A DNA stretch of 20,016 bases from positions 1 to 20,016 of the forward strand of contig NZ_CALIIB010000100.1 of assembly GCF_938020365.1 (NCBI RefSeq). The letters are read 5' to 3'. The notes beneath the pieces were generated by a model, which had not been told where the DNA came from, made no database searches, and worked only from the letters and a program-made list of their open reading frames with translations. Position numbers and translations under genes: made by a program. Source of the DNA: an uncultured Streptococcus sp. (GTDB lineage: Bacteria; Bacillota; Bacilli; Lactobacillales; Streptococcaceae). Below are positions 1 to 7,494 of the stretch, in pieces (positions within the stretch are counted from its first letter, which is position 1; the number at the start of each line of letters is the position of its first letter).

Positions 1-73
1 CTTCAATCATTTTTTGAATGCCTCTTAACTGTCCCTCGGAGCGCTTGAGGCGGGTAATATAATTAGAATTCAC
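1..73 (-). CDS. CsoR/FrmR-family metal- or sulfur-responsive repressor (5' end only)
   Basis: The window holds only the first 24 codons; the rest lies off the left edge. The translation opens MNSNYITRLKRSEGQLRGIQ, the first-helix signature of the CsoR/RcnR/FrmR/CstR repressors (family pattern RLxRxEGQxRGI). These are small all-helical DNA-binding proteins that release DNA on binding Cu(I), Ni(II), formaldehyde or persulfides. The ligand cannot be told because the Cys/His ligands lie in the missing part. The start is taken as GTG because an in-frame TAA lies 24 bases upstream and a GAGGAAAT ribosome binding site sits just ahead. A consensus promoter drives it. Confidence is high for the family and low for the inducer. 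Confidence 0.8.
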   Translation of the reverse strand, partial: MNSNYITRLKRSEGQLRGIQKMIE

Positions 74-104
74 GGTGATTTCCTCGTTTGCTTACATTGA
101 GTTT

Positions 105-133
105 ATTATATGCTTAATCTGTATATTTGTCAA
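105..133 (-). promoter_or_regulatory. Consensus sigma-A promoter of the CsoR-family gene
   Basis: On the minus strand, TTGACA (133-128) and TATAAT (110-105) are separated by exactly 17 bp, a perfect vegetative promoter. Transcription should start near 98, about 25 nt before the GTG start. Such a strong promoter would need its repressor to be kept low; self-repression is usual in this family, but I see no GC-rich CsoR-type operator here. Confidence 0.8.
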
Positions 134-150
134 TTGGATTGGTTGGAGGC

Positions 151-165
151 TGTTTTCAGAAATTT
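151..165. promoter_or_regulatory. CodY-box-like sequence between divergent promoters
   Basis: The 15-mer TGTTTTCAGAAATTT matches the CodY consensus AATTTTCWGAAAATT at 12 of 15 positions. It lies between the CsoR-type promoter and the promoter of the oligopeptide-binding lipoprotein gene. CodY is known in streptococci and relatives to repress peptide-uptake genes when branched-chain amino acids are plentiful. The match is by eye in AT-rich DNA, so this is a suggestion only. Confidence 0.35.
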
Positions 166-191
166 TCCATAATCACTCTCTGATTCCTCTA

Positions 192-220
192 TTTACTTTT
201 TATCAAAATTCTGGTATAAT
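192..220 (+). promoter_or_regulatory. Promoter of the oligopeptide-binding lipoprotein gene
   Basis: TTTACT (192-197), a 17-bp spacer and TATAAT (215-220) preceded by TGG form an extended -10 promoter. Transcription should begin near 227, leaving an untranslated leader of about 115 nt before the ATG at 344. The predicted start site falls inside the perfect inverted repeat at 225-245. Confidence 0.65.
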
Positions 221-224
221 AGCT

Positions 225-245
225 TATGTTATAAAATATAACATA
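225..245. repeat. Perfect 9-bp inverted repeat at the predicted transcription start (possible operator)
   Basis: TATGTTATA and its exact reverse complement TATAACATA are separated by AAA. The palindrome begins 5 bp after the -10 element, where a bound repressor dimer would block initiation. It is followed by no T-run, so it is not a terminator. The arms are pure AT apart from one G/C pair, so chance is possible. No regulator is assigned. Confidence 0.45.
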
Positions 246-343
246 GAAATTGAACTAAGAGAATACTAAATAAAATAAGGGCTTATCTTTATTTCCGATC
301 CTCTTATTCTTGGACTTTTCTCTCAATTTTTGGAGGTGTATTT

Positions 344-2308
344 ATGAAAGTATCAAAAATGCTTTTAGCTACTGGAGTGGTACTCAGTGCAGGAGTATTC
401 TTGTCAGCATGTGGCAAATCTTCATCCAGCACAACTACATATTCTTATGTTTATGCCAGTGATCCAGATAGCTTGAACTACCTGACCACTAACCGTGCAA
501 CTACATCAGACGTTATTACAAACCTTGTGGATGGTCTTTTGGAAAATGATGAATATGGAAATCTTGTTCCTTCTCTTGCAGAATCATGGACAGTTTCTCA
601 AGACGGCCTGACTTACACATATAAACTTCGTAAGGATGCTAAGTGGTTCAATGTTGATGGCGAAGAAGTTGCAAATGTGAAAGCTCAAGACTTTGTGACT
701 GGACTTAAATATGTGGCTGACCAGAAGTCTGAAGCCCTTTACCTGATTCAAGACTCGATTAGTGGCTTGGATGCCTATGTCAAAGGCGACGAAAAAGACT
801 TTTCAAAAGTCGGAGTGAAGGCAGTAGATGATTATACTGTTCAATACACGCTGACACGCCCAGAGCCTTATTGGAACTCTAAAACTACGAATAATATCTT
901 GTTCCCTGTCAATGAAGAATTTTTGAAGTCTAAAGGAAAAGATTTTGGTTCTGTTGATCCATCAAGTATTCTTTATAACGGTCCTTTCCTTTTGAAATCT
1001 TTGACTTCTAAATCGTCTATGGAATTTGTTAAAAATCCAAATTATTACGATAAAGACAAGGTCAGTCTAGAACATGTCAAATTAACCTACTATGATGGAT
1101 CTGACCAAGAATCTTTGATTCGCAACTTTAGTGATGGTGCTTATAGTGGTGCCCGTCTCTATCCGAATACTTCAGGATTTGCGGCAGTTAAGAAGAAATA
1201 TGCGGATAATATCCTTTATAGCCCACAGGATGCGACCTCATATTACTTTAATTTCAACTTCAACCGTCAATCATACAATCACACTTCCAAAACAAGTAAT
1301 GATCAAAAGAATGGAACAAAAGAAGCGGTTTTAAATAAGGACTTCCGTCAGGCCGTCAATTTTGCCCTTGACCGGAGTTCTTATGGTGCGCAAAGTAATG
1401 GTAAAGATGGAGCTACCAAGCTGTTGAGAAATACGCTTGTTCCACCAACATTTGTTCAAATTGGCGATCAAACATTTGGCCAAGTCGTTGCCTCTAAATT
1501 AGTGAATTATGGTACAGAATGGGCGAATATCGATCTGACAGATGCTCAAGATGCTTATTATAATCCAGAAAAAGCCAAGGCAAGATTCGCTAAAGCCAAG
1601 GAAGCTTTAGAGTCTAAGGGAGTTCAATTCCCAATTCATTTGGACCTTCCTGTAGACCAGGCTGACAAGGTGAGTATCCAATGGGCAAGTTCAGTAAAAC
1701 AATCAATTGAATCAACCTTGGGTGCAGAAAATGTAGTGATTGACCTTCAGAAGATTAGTGTGGATGATTTGAACAACATCACCTATTTTGCAAATACTGC
1801 AGCTCAAAAAGATTATGACTTCTACACAGGCGGCTGGTCAGCTGACTATCAAGACCCATCTACCTACTTAGATACTCTAAATGTAAATAATGGCGCTAGC
1901 TTGCAAAACTTTGGTTTTGAGCCAGGTCAAGATATGGACAAGATGAAAGAGTTGGGCTTGGACACCTATACTAAGATGTTGGAAGAAGCAAATGCTGAAA
2001 CGACAGATGTGAAAGTTCGCTATGAAAAATATGCGGATGCACAAGCTTGGTTGCTGGATAGTGGGATTATCATGCCGACCATTTCAGGAGGCGGTAGTCC
2101 TTCTGTAAGTAAGTCCAAACCTTTCAGTCGTGCCTATTCACTCGTTGGAATCAAGGGATCTCCCTTCAACTTTAAATATACGAAGCTCAGAAGTGAGATT
2201 GTAACGACCAAAGAATATGAAGAAGCTAAGAAGAAATGGCAAGAAAAAACGTTGGAATCTAACAAAAAAGCCCAAGAAGAACTAGCGGATCATATTGAAA
2301 AGAAATAA
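344..2308 (+). CDS. Oligopeptide ABC transporter substrate-binding lipoprotein (AmiA/AliA/AliB/Hpp family)
   Basis: This is a 654-residue extracytoplasmic binding protein that captures oligopeptides for an Ami/Opp-type ABC importer. Residues 1-22 are a lipoprotein signal peptide, and the lipobox is LSAC with Cys23 as the lipidated residue. A Ser/Thr-rich linker follows, then a full SBP_bac_5 domain (opening with YVYASDPDSLNYL; later motifs include FNFNRQ and DFYTGGWSADYQDP). The length is typical for streptococcal AmiA/AliA/AliB. The start is supported by TGGAGGTG seven bases ahead. No permease or ATPase genes adjoin it and it ends in its own terminator, so it is an orphan binding protein that must share the Ami permease encoded elsewhere, as AliA and AliB do in pneumococcus. 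In oral streptococci such proteins also take up signalling peptides; whether this one does is unknown. Exact orthology was not resolved. Confidence 0.93.
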   Translation: MKVSKMLLATGVVLSAGVFLSACGKSSSSTTTYSYVYASDPDSLNYLTTNRATTSDVITNLVDGLLENDEYGNLVPSLAESWTVSQDGLTYTYKLRKDAKWFNVDGEEVANVKAQDFVTGLKYVADQKSEALYLIQDSISGLDAYVKGDEKDFSKVGVKAVDDYTVQYTLTRPEPYWNSKTTNNILFPVNEEFLKSKGKDFGSVDPSSILYNGPFLLKSLTSKSSMEFVKNPNYYDKDKVSLEHVKLTYYDGSDQESLIRNFSDGAYSGARLYPNTSGFAAVKKKYADNILYSPQDATSYYFNFNFNRQSYNHTSKTSNDQKNGTKEAVLNKDFRQAVNFALDRSSYGAQSNGKDGATKLLRNTLVPPTFVQIGDQTFGQVVASKLVNYGTEWANIDLTDAQDAYYNPEKAKARFAKAKEALESKGVQFPIHLDLPVDQADKVSIQWASSVKQSIESTLGAENVVIDLQKISVDDLNNITYFANTAAQKDYDFYTGGWSADYQDPSTYLDTLNVNNGASLQNFGFEPGQDMDKMKELGLDTYTKMLEEANAETTDVKVRYEKYADAQAWLLDSGIIMPTISGGGSPSVSKSKPFSRAYSLVGIKGSPFNFKYTKLRSEIVTTKEYEEAKKKWQEKTLESNKKAQEELADHIEKK

Positions 2309-2314
2309 GAGATT

Positions 2315-2348
2315 AAAAGATTAACTTTCAAAGAAAGTTAATCTTTTT
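2315..2348 (+). terminator. Rho-independent terminator after the oligopeptide-binding protein gene
   Basis: A 15-bp perfect stem (2315-2329 with 2333-2347) closes a three-base AAA loop and ends in a run of T. It begins seven bases after the stop codon. Confidence 0.85.
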
Positions 2349-2392
2349 GATTTGATCTACATTAAGAATTTTATAAAAGGAGCCATTTAGAC

Positions 2393-2421
2393 TTGTTTTT
2401 TTGTGAAAAATTGGTTATAAT
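2393..2421 (+). promoter_or_regulatory. Promoter of tRNA-Arg
   Basis: TTGTTT (2393-2398), a 17-bp spacer and TATAAT (2416-2421). The predicted start is only about 4 nt upstream of the mature tRNA 5' end, so the precursor leader would be very short. Confidence 0.7.
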
Positions 2422-2431
2422 AAATAAGTTG

Positions 2432-2503
2432 CCACCCTTAGTGTAATGGATATCACGTAAGATTCCGGTTCTTGAGATGGGAGTTCGATTCTCTCAGGGT
2501 GGA
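2432..2503 (+). tRNA. tRNA-Arg, anticodon CCG
   Basis: The gene folds by hand into a complete cloverleaf. The acceptor stem CCACCCT pairs with AGGGTGG and the discriminator base is A. The D-arm is closed by GTG/CAC. The anticodon stem TAAGA/TCTTG encloses loop TTCCGGT, giving anticodon CCG (reads CGG, Arg). The T-arm is GGGAG-TTCGATT-CTCTC. CCA is not encoded; the next bases are TGA. It is a single-gene unit with its own promoter and terminator. No integrated element is attached: a Nudix gene follows directly. Confidence 0.93.
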
Positions 2504-2515
2504 TGACTGAAGTTT

Positions 2516-2537
2516 GGACTCGAGAGAGTCCTTTTTT
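2516..2537 (+). terminator. Terminator of tRNA-Arg
   Basis: GGACTC pairs with GAGTCC around a GAGA (GNRA-type) tetraloop, followed by TTTTTT. It lies 12 bases after the tRNA. Read-through would enter the Nudix gene, which has no obvious promoter of its own. Confidence 0.88.
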
Positions 2538-2560
2538 GTTTTCTAAGAGAGGAGACAGCT

Positions 2561-2977
2561 ATGGTGGTGAAGTTAATCGCCCATACCTTGATTGAGAAGA
2601 ATGGGCAGTATCTGCTGATCAAACGCTCTAAAATAAAGCGCGGCCTTCCTAATGTCTATCCATGCTATTGGGATATTCCTGGCGGAAGCGTAGAAGAGAG
2701 CGAACTACCCAGAGAAGCAGCTCTACGCGAGGCTATGGAGGAGGTTAATCAAAAGATTCGGATTGATAAGATCATTCATGAAGATAGTCAGTTTGACACA
2801 AGTAAAAATACTGTTTTTACACGCTTGGTTTATGGGGCTAGGATTATAGATCAGCGCGATATCCTATTGGATCCGGAAGAGCATACAGACTTTATTTGGC
2901 TTTCTTCTTTGGAGGACTTAGAGGGAGAGCTGATTGTTCCTTATTTGCTTGATATTTTTGCTGACAGATCCACATAA
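2561..2977 (+). CDS. Nudix hydrolase family protein
   Basis: This 138-residue protein has a single Nudix fold; members cleave nucleoside diphosphates linked to another moiety, often as housekeeping enzymes in the cytoplasm. The Nudix box (G-x5-E-x7-R-E-U-x-E-E-x-G-U) begins at the second Gly of GGSVEES and runs through REAMEEVNQ. The metal-binding REx2EE glutamates are present, but the conserved Gly after the EE pair is Asn. The substrate cannot be read from the sequence. A GAGAGGAG ribosome binding site precedes the ATG; two GTG codons follow at once and are alternative starts. The gene begins 23 bases after the tRNA-Arg terminator and no separate promoter fits in the gap, so it may depend on tRNA read-through. 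Confidence 0.88.
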   Translation: MVVKLIAHTLIEKNGQYLLIKRSKIKRGLPNVYPCYWDIPGGSVEESELPREAALREAMEEVNQKIRIDKIIHEDSQFDTSKNTVFTRLVYGARIIDQRDILLDPEEHTDFIWLSSLEDLEGELIVPYLLDIFADRST

Positions 2978-2981
2978 AACA

Positions 2982-3015
2982 AAAAAACATCCCCTTTTAT
3001 CAGGAGATGTTTTTT
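2982..3015. terminator. Bidirectional terminator between the Nudix gene and ldh
   Basis: An A-run plus CATC pairs with GATG plus a T-run, with an inner CC/GG pair and one C-A mismatch. T-tracts are present on both strands, so one hairpin can end both convergent transcripts. Confidence 0.8.
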
Positions 3016-3019
3016 CTGA

Positions 3020-4006
3020 TTAGTTTTTAGATGCTTCTTGGAATTCTGGATTTTTCCAAGCTTCGTCAATAATTGCTTGCAATTCTTTAGCAGATGCTTG
3101 CATTTTTTGAGTTTCTGCATCGTTCAATGGGATATTTACTGGACGAACGATACCGTGAGCACCAACAACTGCTGGTTGACCGATGAAGACATCTTTCACA
3201 CCGTATTGGCCTTCTTGGAAGACTGAAAGTGGAAGTACAGCATTTTCATCGTCAAGGATAGCTTTTGTGATACGAGCAAGGGCTACAGCAATACCGTAGT
3301 ATGTAGCGCCTTTTTTGTTGATGATTGTGTAAGCAGCATCACGAACACCTTCGAACAATTCGATCAATTCAGACTCTTGAACATTTTGAGTATCTTTAAG
3401 GAATTCTTCAAGGTTTACACCTGCGATGTTTGCATGTGACCAAACAGCGAATTCTGAATCGCCATGTTCACCCATGATGTAGGCGTGAACTGAACGAGCA
3501 TCAACATCCAATTTTTCAGCAAGAGCTTGACGGAAACGAGCTGAGTCAAGTGAAGTACCTGAACCGATAACGCGTTCTTTAGGGAAGCCTGAGAATTTCC
3601 AAGTTGAGTAAGTCAAAACGTCAACTGGGTTAGCAGCAACAAGGAAGATACCATCGAAACCTGATTCAACAACTTGTGTTACGATTGATTTGTTGATGGC
3701 AAGGTTTTTACCAACGAGGTCAAGACGAGTTTCACCTGGTTTTTGAGGCGCACCCGCAGTGATAACAACAAGGTCAGCGTCTGCACAGTCAGAGTATTGA
3801 GCTGCGTAGATCTTTTTAGGTGAAGTGAAGGCAAGGGCGTGGCTAAGGTCAAGCGCATCACCTACAGCTTTTTCATGTAATTGTGGAATTTCGATAATTC
3901 CAAGCTCTTGTGCAATTCCTTGGTTAACAAGCGCGAAAGCGTAAGATGAACCTACGGCACCGTCACCAACAAGGATGACTTTTTTATGTTGTTTAGTAGC
4001 AGTCAT
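3020..4006 (-). CDS. ldh: L-lactate dehydrogenase
   Basis: Ldh reduces pyruvate to L-lactate with NADH, the main NAD+-regenerating step of homolactic fermentation; it acts as a cytoplasmic tetramer, usually activated by fructose-1,6-bisphosphate in streptococci. The 328-residue protein begins MTATKQHKKVILVGDG. It shows the glycine-rich NAD site (GDGAVGSSYA), the substrate-specificity loop AGAPQKPGETR with Gln and the catalytic-loop Arg, and the proton-relay histidine in IMGEHGDSEF. The start at 4006 has an AAGGAGATG ribosome binding site. The open frame extends 19 codons further, but the promoter -10 lies inside that extension, so the longer form cannot be made from this promoter. It is transcribed alone, divergently from gyrA. 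Confidence 0.97.
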   Translation of the reverse strand: MTATKQHKKVILVGDGAVGSSYAFALVNQGIAQELGIIEIPQLHEKAVGDALDLSHALAFTSPKKIYAAQYSDCADADLVVITAGAPQKPGETRLDLVGKNLAINKSIVTQVVESGFDGIFLVAANPVDVLTYSTWKFSGFPKERVIGSGTSLDSARFRQALAEKLDVDARSVHAYIMGEHGDSEFAVWSHANIAGVNLEEFLKDTQNVQESELIELFEGVRDAAYTIINKKGATYYGIAVALARITKAILDDENAVLPLSVFQEGQYGVKDVFIGQPAVVGAHGIVRPVNIPLNDAETQKMQASAKELQAIIDEAWKNPEFQEASKN

Positions 4007-4053
4007 TTCTAAACATCTCCTTATTATTTTTGGGGTTTTCCCCATACAATTAC

Positions 4054-4082
4054 ATTCTACCACTTTTGATACAGTTTGTCAC
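4054..4082 (-). promoter_or_regulatory. ldh promoter
   Basis: On the minus strand GTGACA (4082-4077), a 17-bp spacer and TAGAAT (4059-4054) preceded by TGG. Transcription should start near 4047, giving a leader of about 40 nt. A short inverted repeat CACGG-CTCA-CCGTG (4080-4093) overlaps the upstream edge of the -35. Confidence 0.75.
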
Positions 4083-4116
4083 GGCTCACCGTGGTATTTT
4101 GCCCCCTAAAAGGCTA

Positions 4117-4130
4117 TGTAAACGTTTTTA
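4117..4130. promoter_or_regulatory. Near-consensus catabolite-response (cre) site, possible CcpA binding
   Basis: TGTAAACGTTTTTA fits the CcpA consensus TGNAANCGNWNNCA except for T in place of the late C. It would be centred near -76 relative to the ldh start, a place from which CcpA can activate. CcpA activation of ldh is known in lactic acid bacteria. The site is found by eye and is not proven. Confidence 0.4.
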
Positions 4131-4146
4131 TATTCGGTTTTAAATA

Positions 4147-4175
4147 CTGAAAATATAGCTAAAATGTGGTATAAT
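4147..4175 (+). promoter_or_regulatory. gyrA promoter
   Basis: An extended -10 (TGG next to TATAAT, 4170-4175) sits 17 bp after a weak -35 CTGAAA (4147-4152). Transcription should start near 4182. The absence of a good -35 is compensated by the extended -10, as is common in streptococci. Confidence 0.7.
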
Positions 4176-4212
4176 GAGATAGTGATTTAATATTGAAATG
4201 AGGCATTTTTTA

Positions 4213-6663
4213 ATGCAAGATAGAAACTTAGTAGATGTCAATTTGACCAGCGAAATGAAGACCAGTTTCATCGATTATGCAATGAGTGTTATCGTGGCTC
4301 GGGCTCTTCCAGATGTTCGCGATGGTCTTAAGCCGGTTCATCGCCGGATTCTTTATGGCATGAATGAGCTAGGCGTTACGCCTGATAAGCCTCACAAGAA
4401 ATCAGCTCGTATCACAGGGGATGTCATGGGTAAATACCACCCGCATGGCGATTCCTCTATTTATGAAGCAATGGTGCGGATGGCACAATGGTGGAGCTAT
4501 CGCTACATGCTGGTAGACGGCCATGGAAACTTCGGTTCGATGGACGGAGACGGGGCCGCTGCCCAGCGTTATACAGAAGCACGTATGAGCAAGATTGCGT
4601 TGGAGATGCTTCGTGATATTAACAAAAATACTGTTGATTATATTGACAACTATGATGCCAGCGAGAGAGAGCCTATGGTTCTTCCTGCTCGCTTCCCTAA
4701 CTTGCTTGTAAATGGAGCGACAGGGATTGCCGTTGGGATGGCGACTAATATCCCACCTCATAATCTTGGTGAGTCTATTGATGCAGTTAAGCTGGTTATG
4801 GATAATCCAGAAGCAACGACTCGTGACATCATGGAAGTCCTGCCTGGCCCAGATTTCCCGACAGGAGCACTGGTGATGGGCAAGTCTGGCATTCACCGGG
4901 CTTATGAAACAGGGAAGGGTTCGATTGTTCTTCGTTCTCGCACTGAAATCGAAGAGATGAAAAATGGCCGTGAACGAATTGTTGTAACTGAGTTTCCATA
5001 CATGGTGAATAAGACTAAGGTCCATGAGCATATTGTTCGTCTGGTGCAGGAAAAACGCATTGACGGTATCACAGCTGTTCGTGATGAGTCCAACCGTGAA
5101 GGGGTCCGTTTTGTCATTGAGGTTCGTCGTGATGCTTCTGCTCATGTCATTCTAAATAACCTTTTCAAGTTGACTCAGATGCAGACCAATTTCAGCTTCA
5201 ATATGCTGGCCATTCAAAATGGAGTGCCGAAGATTCTGTCTCTGCGTGAGATTTTGTTGGCCTACATTGAGCACCAAAAAGAAGTGGTGACTCGACGGAC
5301 AGCCTTCGATAAAGAAAAGGCGGAAGCTCGAGCTCATATCTTGGCTGGTTTGCTGATTGCATTGGATCATATTGATGAAGTGATTCGGATTATCCGTAAT
5401 AGCGAAACGGACGCAGAAGCACAGGCTGAATTGATGGCTAAGTTTGAACTGTCTGAGCGCCAGAGCCAGGCTATCCTTGACATGCGTCTGCGTCGTCTGA
5501 CTGGTTTGGAACGCGATAAGATTCAGTCAGAGTATGACGAGCTGATTGCCTTGATTGCGGACTTAGCTGATATCTTGGCTAAGCCAGAGCGCGTTGTCGC
5601 TATTATTAAGGAAGAGTTAGACGAGGTCAAGCGTAAATATGCGGATGACCGCCGAACTGAGCTGATGGTAGGAGAAGTTCTTTCACTTGAAGATGAAGAT
5701 TTAATTGAGGAAGCGGATGTTTTGATTACCTTGTCTAATAAAGGCTATATCAAACGTCTGAATCAGGCTGAATTTACTGCTCAGAAACGTGGTGGCCGCG
5801 GTGTTCAAGGAACTGGTGTCAAAGATGATGACTTCGTCAAAGAGCTGGTTTCAACAAGTACCCACGATAGACTGCTCTTCTTCACTAATAAAGGCCGAGT
5901 CTATCGTCTCAAAGGATATGAAATCCCTGAGTACGGTCGAACAGCCAAGGGATTGCCAGTGGTCAATCTCTTGAAACTGGATGAAGGAGAGAACATTCAG
6001 ACCATTATTAACGTCCAGCAGGACAGTAGCGATCATTCCTACCTTTTCTTTACAACCCGTCTAGGTGTGGTTAAACGAACCAGCGTAACAGAGTTTGCTA
6101 ATATTCGTCAGAACGGTCTCAAGGCTTTGAATTTGAAAGATGAAGACGAGTTAATCAATGTCTTTCTGACGGATGGTGCTGCGGATGTTATCATTGGTAC
6201 TAAGTTTGGTTATTCTGTCCGCTTCAATGAGACAGCTGTTCGGAGCATGAGCCGTAGTGCGACTGGTGTTCGTGGGGTCAATCTGCGGGACGGCGACCAG
6301 GTCGTTGGAGCAGGTGTGATTACTGAGGGCGATGAAGTGCTTGTTATCACTGAAAAAGGCTATGGTAAGCGAACTCTTGCCAGTGAGTATCCAACCAAGG
6401 GCCGTGGTGGTAAAGGGATAAAAACAGCCAATATCACTGATAAGAACGGACCTCTCGCTGGTCTGATGACCGTCACTGGCGAAGAAGATTTGATGATTAT
6501 CACCAATACAGGTGTCATTATCCGTACCAGTGTGGCTAATATTTCTCAGACAGGCCGCTCAACTATGGGAGTGAAGGTTATGCGTCTGGACCAAAATGCT
6601 CAGATTGTTACCTTTACAACGGTTGCGCCTGATGAAAAAGACGATGAGGAAGAAGTAGAATAA
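4213..6663 (+). CDS. gyrA: DNA gyrase subunit A
   Basis: GyrA is the DNA-cleaving subunit of gyrase, which with GyrB (encoded elsewhere) introduces negative supercoils using ATP. The start at 4213 (MQDRNLVDVNL) is chosen because ATGAGG nine bases upstream is a ribosome binding site, whereas the in-frame ATG at 4198 has none. It also gives the familiar numbering: the quinolone region reads HGDSSIYEA with Ser81 and Glu85, both wild type, so no classical fluoroquinolone-resistance change is seen here. Catalytic Tyr120 lies in AAAQRYTEA. The C-terminal beta-pinwheel carries a GyrA-box-like KRGGRGVQG and further blades (TKGRGGKG). The 816-residue length is usual, with an acidic tail. srtA follows 13 bases after the stop. 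Confidence 0.97.
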   Translation: MQDRNLVDVNLTSEMKTSFIDYAMSVIVARALPDVRDGLKPVHRRILYGMNELGVTPDKPHKKSARITGDVMGKYHPHGDSSIYEAMVRMAQWWSYRYMLVDGHGNFGSMDGDGAAAQRYTEARMSKIALEMLRDINKNTVDYIDNYDASEREPMVLPARFPNLLVNGATGIAVGMATNIPPHNLGESIDAVKLVMDNPEATTRDIMEVLPGPDFPTGALVMGKSGIHRAYETGKGSIVLRSRTEIEEMKNGRERIVVTEFPYMVNKTKVHEHIVRLVQEKRIDGITAVRDESNREGVRFVIEVRRDASAHVILNNLFKLTQMQTNFSFNMLAIQNGVPKILSLREILLAYIEHQKEVVTRRTAFDKEKAEARAHILAGLLIALDHIDEVIRIIRNSETDAEAQAELMAKFELSERQSQAILDMRLRRLTGLERDKIQSEYDELIALIADLADILAKPERVVAIIKEELDEVKRKYADDRRTELMVGEVLSLEDEDLIEEADVLITLSNKGYIKRLNQAEFTAQKRGGRGVQGTGVKDDDFVKELVSTSTHDRLLFFTNKGRVYRLKGYEIPEYGRTAKGLPVVNLLKLDEGENIQTIINVQQDSSDHSYLFFTTRLGVVKRTSVTEFANIRQNGLKALNLKDEDELINVFLTDGAADVIIGTKFGYSVRFNETAVRSMSRSATGVRGVNLRDGDQVVGAGVITEGDEVLVITEKGYGKRTLASEYPTKGRGGKGIKTANITDKNGPLAGLMTVTGEEDLMIITNTGVIIRTSVANISQTGRSTMGVKVMRLDQNAQIVTFTTVAPDEKDDEEEVE

Positions 6664-6676
6664 GAGGAGGATGAAT

Positions 6677-7417
6677 GTGAAGAAATCTAAGAAGAAATTC
6701 AAGCTCAGAAATTTCATCATTAACTGTGCAGTTTTCCTTTTATTTCTAGTTGCCCTAGCTCTGATTTTTAACTCCTCTATCCGAAATATGATCATGGTTT
6801 GGCACACAAATCAATACCAGGTTAGCAAAGTTTCTAAGGAAGAAATCAAGCAAAATAAGGCAGTCGAGTCGACTTTTGAGTTTAGTGAAGTCCAATCTCT
6901 TTCGACAGAAGCGGTCATCAATGCTCAGTGGCAGGCCCAAAAATTACCAGTTATCGGTGGCATTTCAATTCCTGAAGTTTCGATGAATCTGCCAATTTTC
7001 AAAGGTTTGGATAATGTTGGCCTTTACTATGGTGCTGGAACTATGAAAGAAGATCAACAAATGGGACAAGGAAATTATGCCTTAGCCAGCCACCACGTCT
7101 TTGGAATTACTGGAGCTAGTGATATGCTCTTTTCACCGCTAGATCGTGCCAAAATAGGGATGAAAATCTATATCACGGATAAGGATAAGATCTATACCTA
7201 TACGATTTCTAGTATAGAAAGTGTCGCACCAGAGCGTGTTGATGTCATCAATGATACGGAGGGTGTTGCTGAGATCACTTTAGTAACATGCGAAGATGCG
7301 GCAGCAACCAGTCGAACCATTGTTAAAGGAACGCTTGAAAGTACGATTGACTATGACAAGGCACCAAAAGATATTTTAGATGCTTTCAGTCGATCTTATA
7401 ATCAAATGCAGCTATAA
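6677..7417 (+). CDS. srtA: Class A sortase (housekeeping sortase A)
   Basis: SrtA is a membrane-anchored transpeptidase that cuts LPXTG surface proteins between Thr and Gly and links them to peptidoglycan. The 246-residue protein has a basic N-terminus, one signal-anchor helix (about residues 11-31) and an extracellular sortase domain. The catalytic triad is visible: His139 in LASHHVF, Cys205 in the TLVTC motif and Arg213. The start is taken as GTG at 6677, because AGGAGG (6665-6670) is 6 bases before it; the in-frame ATG at 6671 touches the ribosome binding site and is unlikely. It is in an operon with gyrA, an arrangement known across streptococci, and ends at a strong terminator. Confidence 0.95.
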   Translation: MKKSKKKFKLRNFIINCAVFLLFLVALALIFNSSIRNMIMVWHTNQYQVSKVSKEEIKQNKAVESTFEFSEVQSLSTEAVINAQWQAQKLPVIGGISIPEVSMNLPIFKGLDNVGLYYGAGTMKEDQQMGQGNYALASHHVFGITGASDMLFSPLDRAKIGMKIYITDKDKIYTYTISSIESVAPERVDVINDTEGVAEITLVTCEDAAATSRTIVKGTLESTIDYDKAPKDILDAFSRSYNQMQL

Positions 7418-7434
7418 TAAGAAATATTGTAAAA

Positions 7435-7462
7435 TGAAGTAACTTTTGTTACTTCGTTTTTT
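7435..7462 (+). terminator. Terminator of the gyrA-srtA operon
   Basis: GAAGTAAC pairs with GTTACTTC around a TTTT loop, extended by a T-G pair, followed by six T. It begins 17 bases after the srtA stop. Confidence 0.88.
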
Positions 7463-7494
7463 GGTTGAAGATAGCTATAATAATACTTGAAAGA

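Noticed and set aside
75..269. Open frame of 64 codons, hydrophobic N-terminus
   Set aside because: It has no ribosome binding site and covers two opposed promoters and the palindrome; better read as regulatory DNA.
2432..2561. tRNA-Arg as an attachment site of an integrated element
   Set aside because: No integrase, no repeated tRNA 3' end and no foreign block follows it in the window.
4007..4063. N-terminal extension of ldh (19 residues)
   Set aside because: The promoter -10 lies within it and the internal ATG has a strong ribosome binding site.
4077..4093. CACGG/CCGTG repeat as a Rex operator at ldh
   Set aside because: It does not match TTGTGAAATATTTCACAA beyond a few bases.
4402..5145. 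Minus-strand open frame of 247 codons
   Set aside because: It lies wholly opposite gyrA, resembles no family, and arises from gyrA codon usage.
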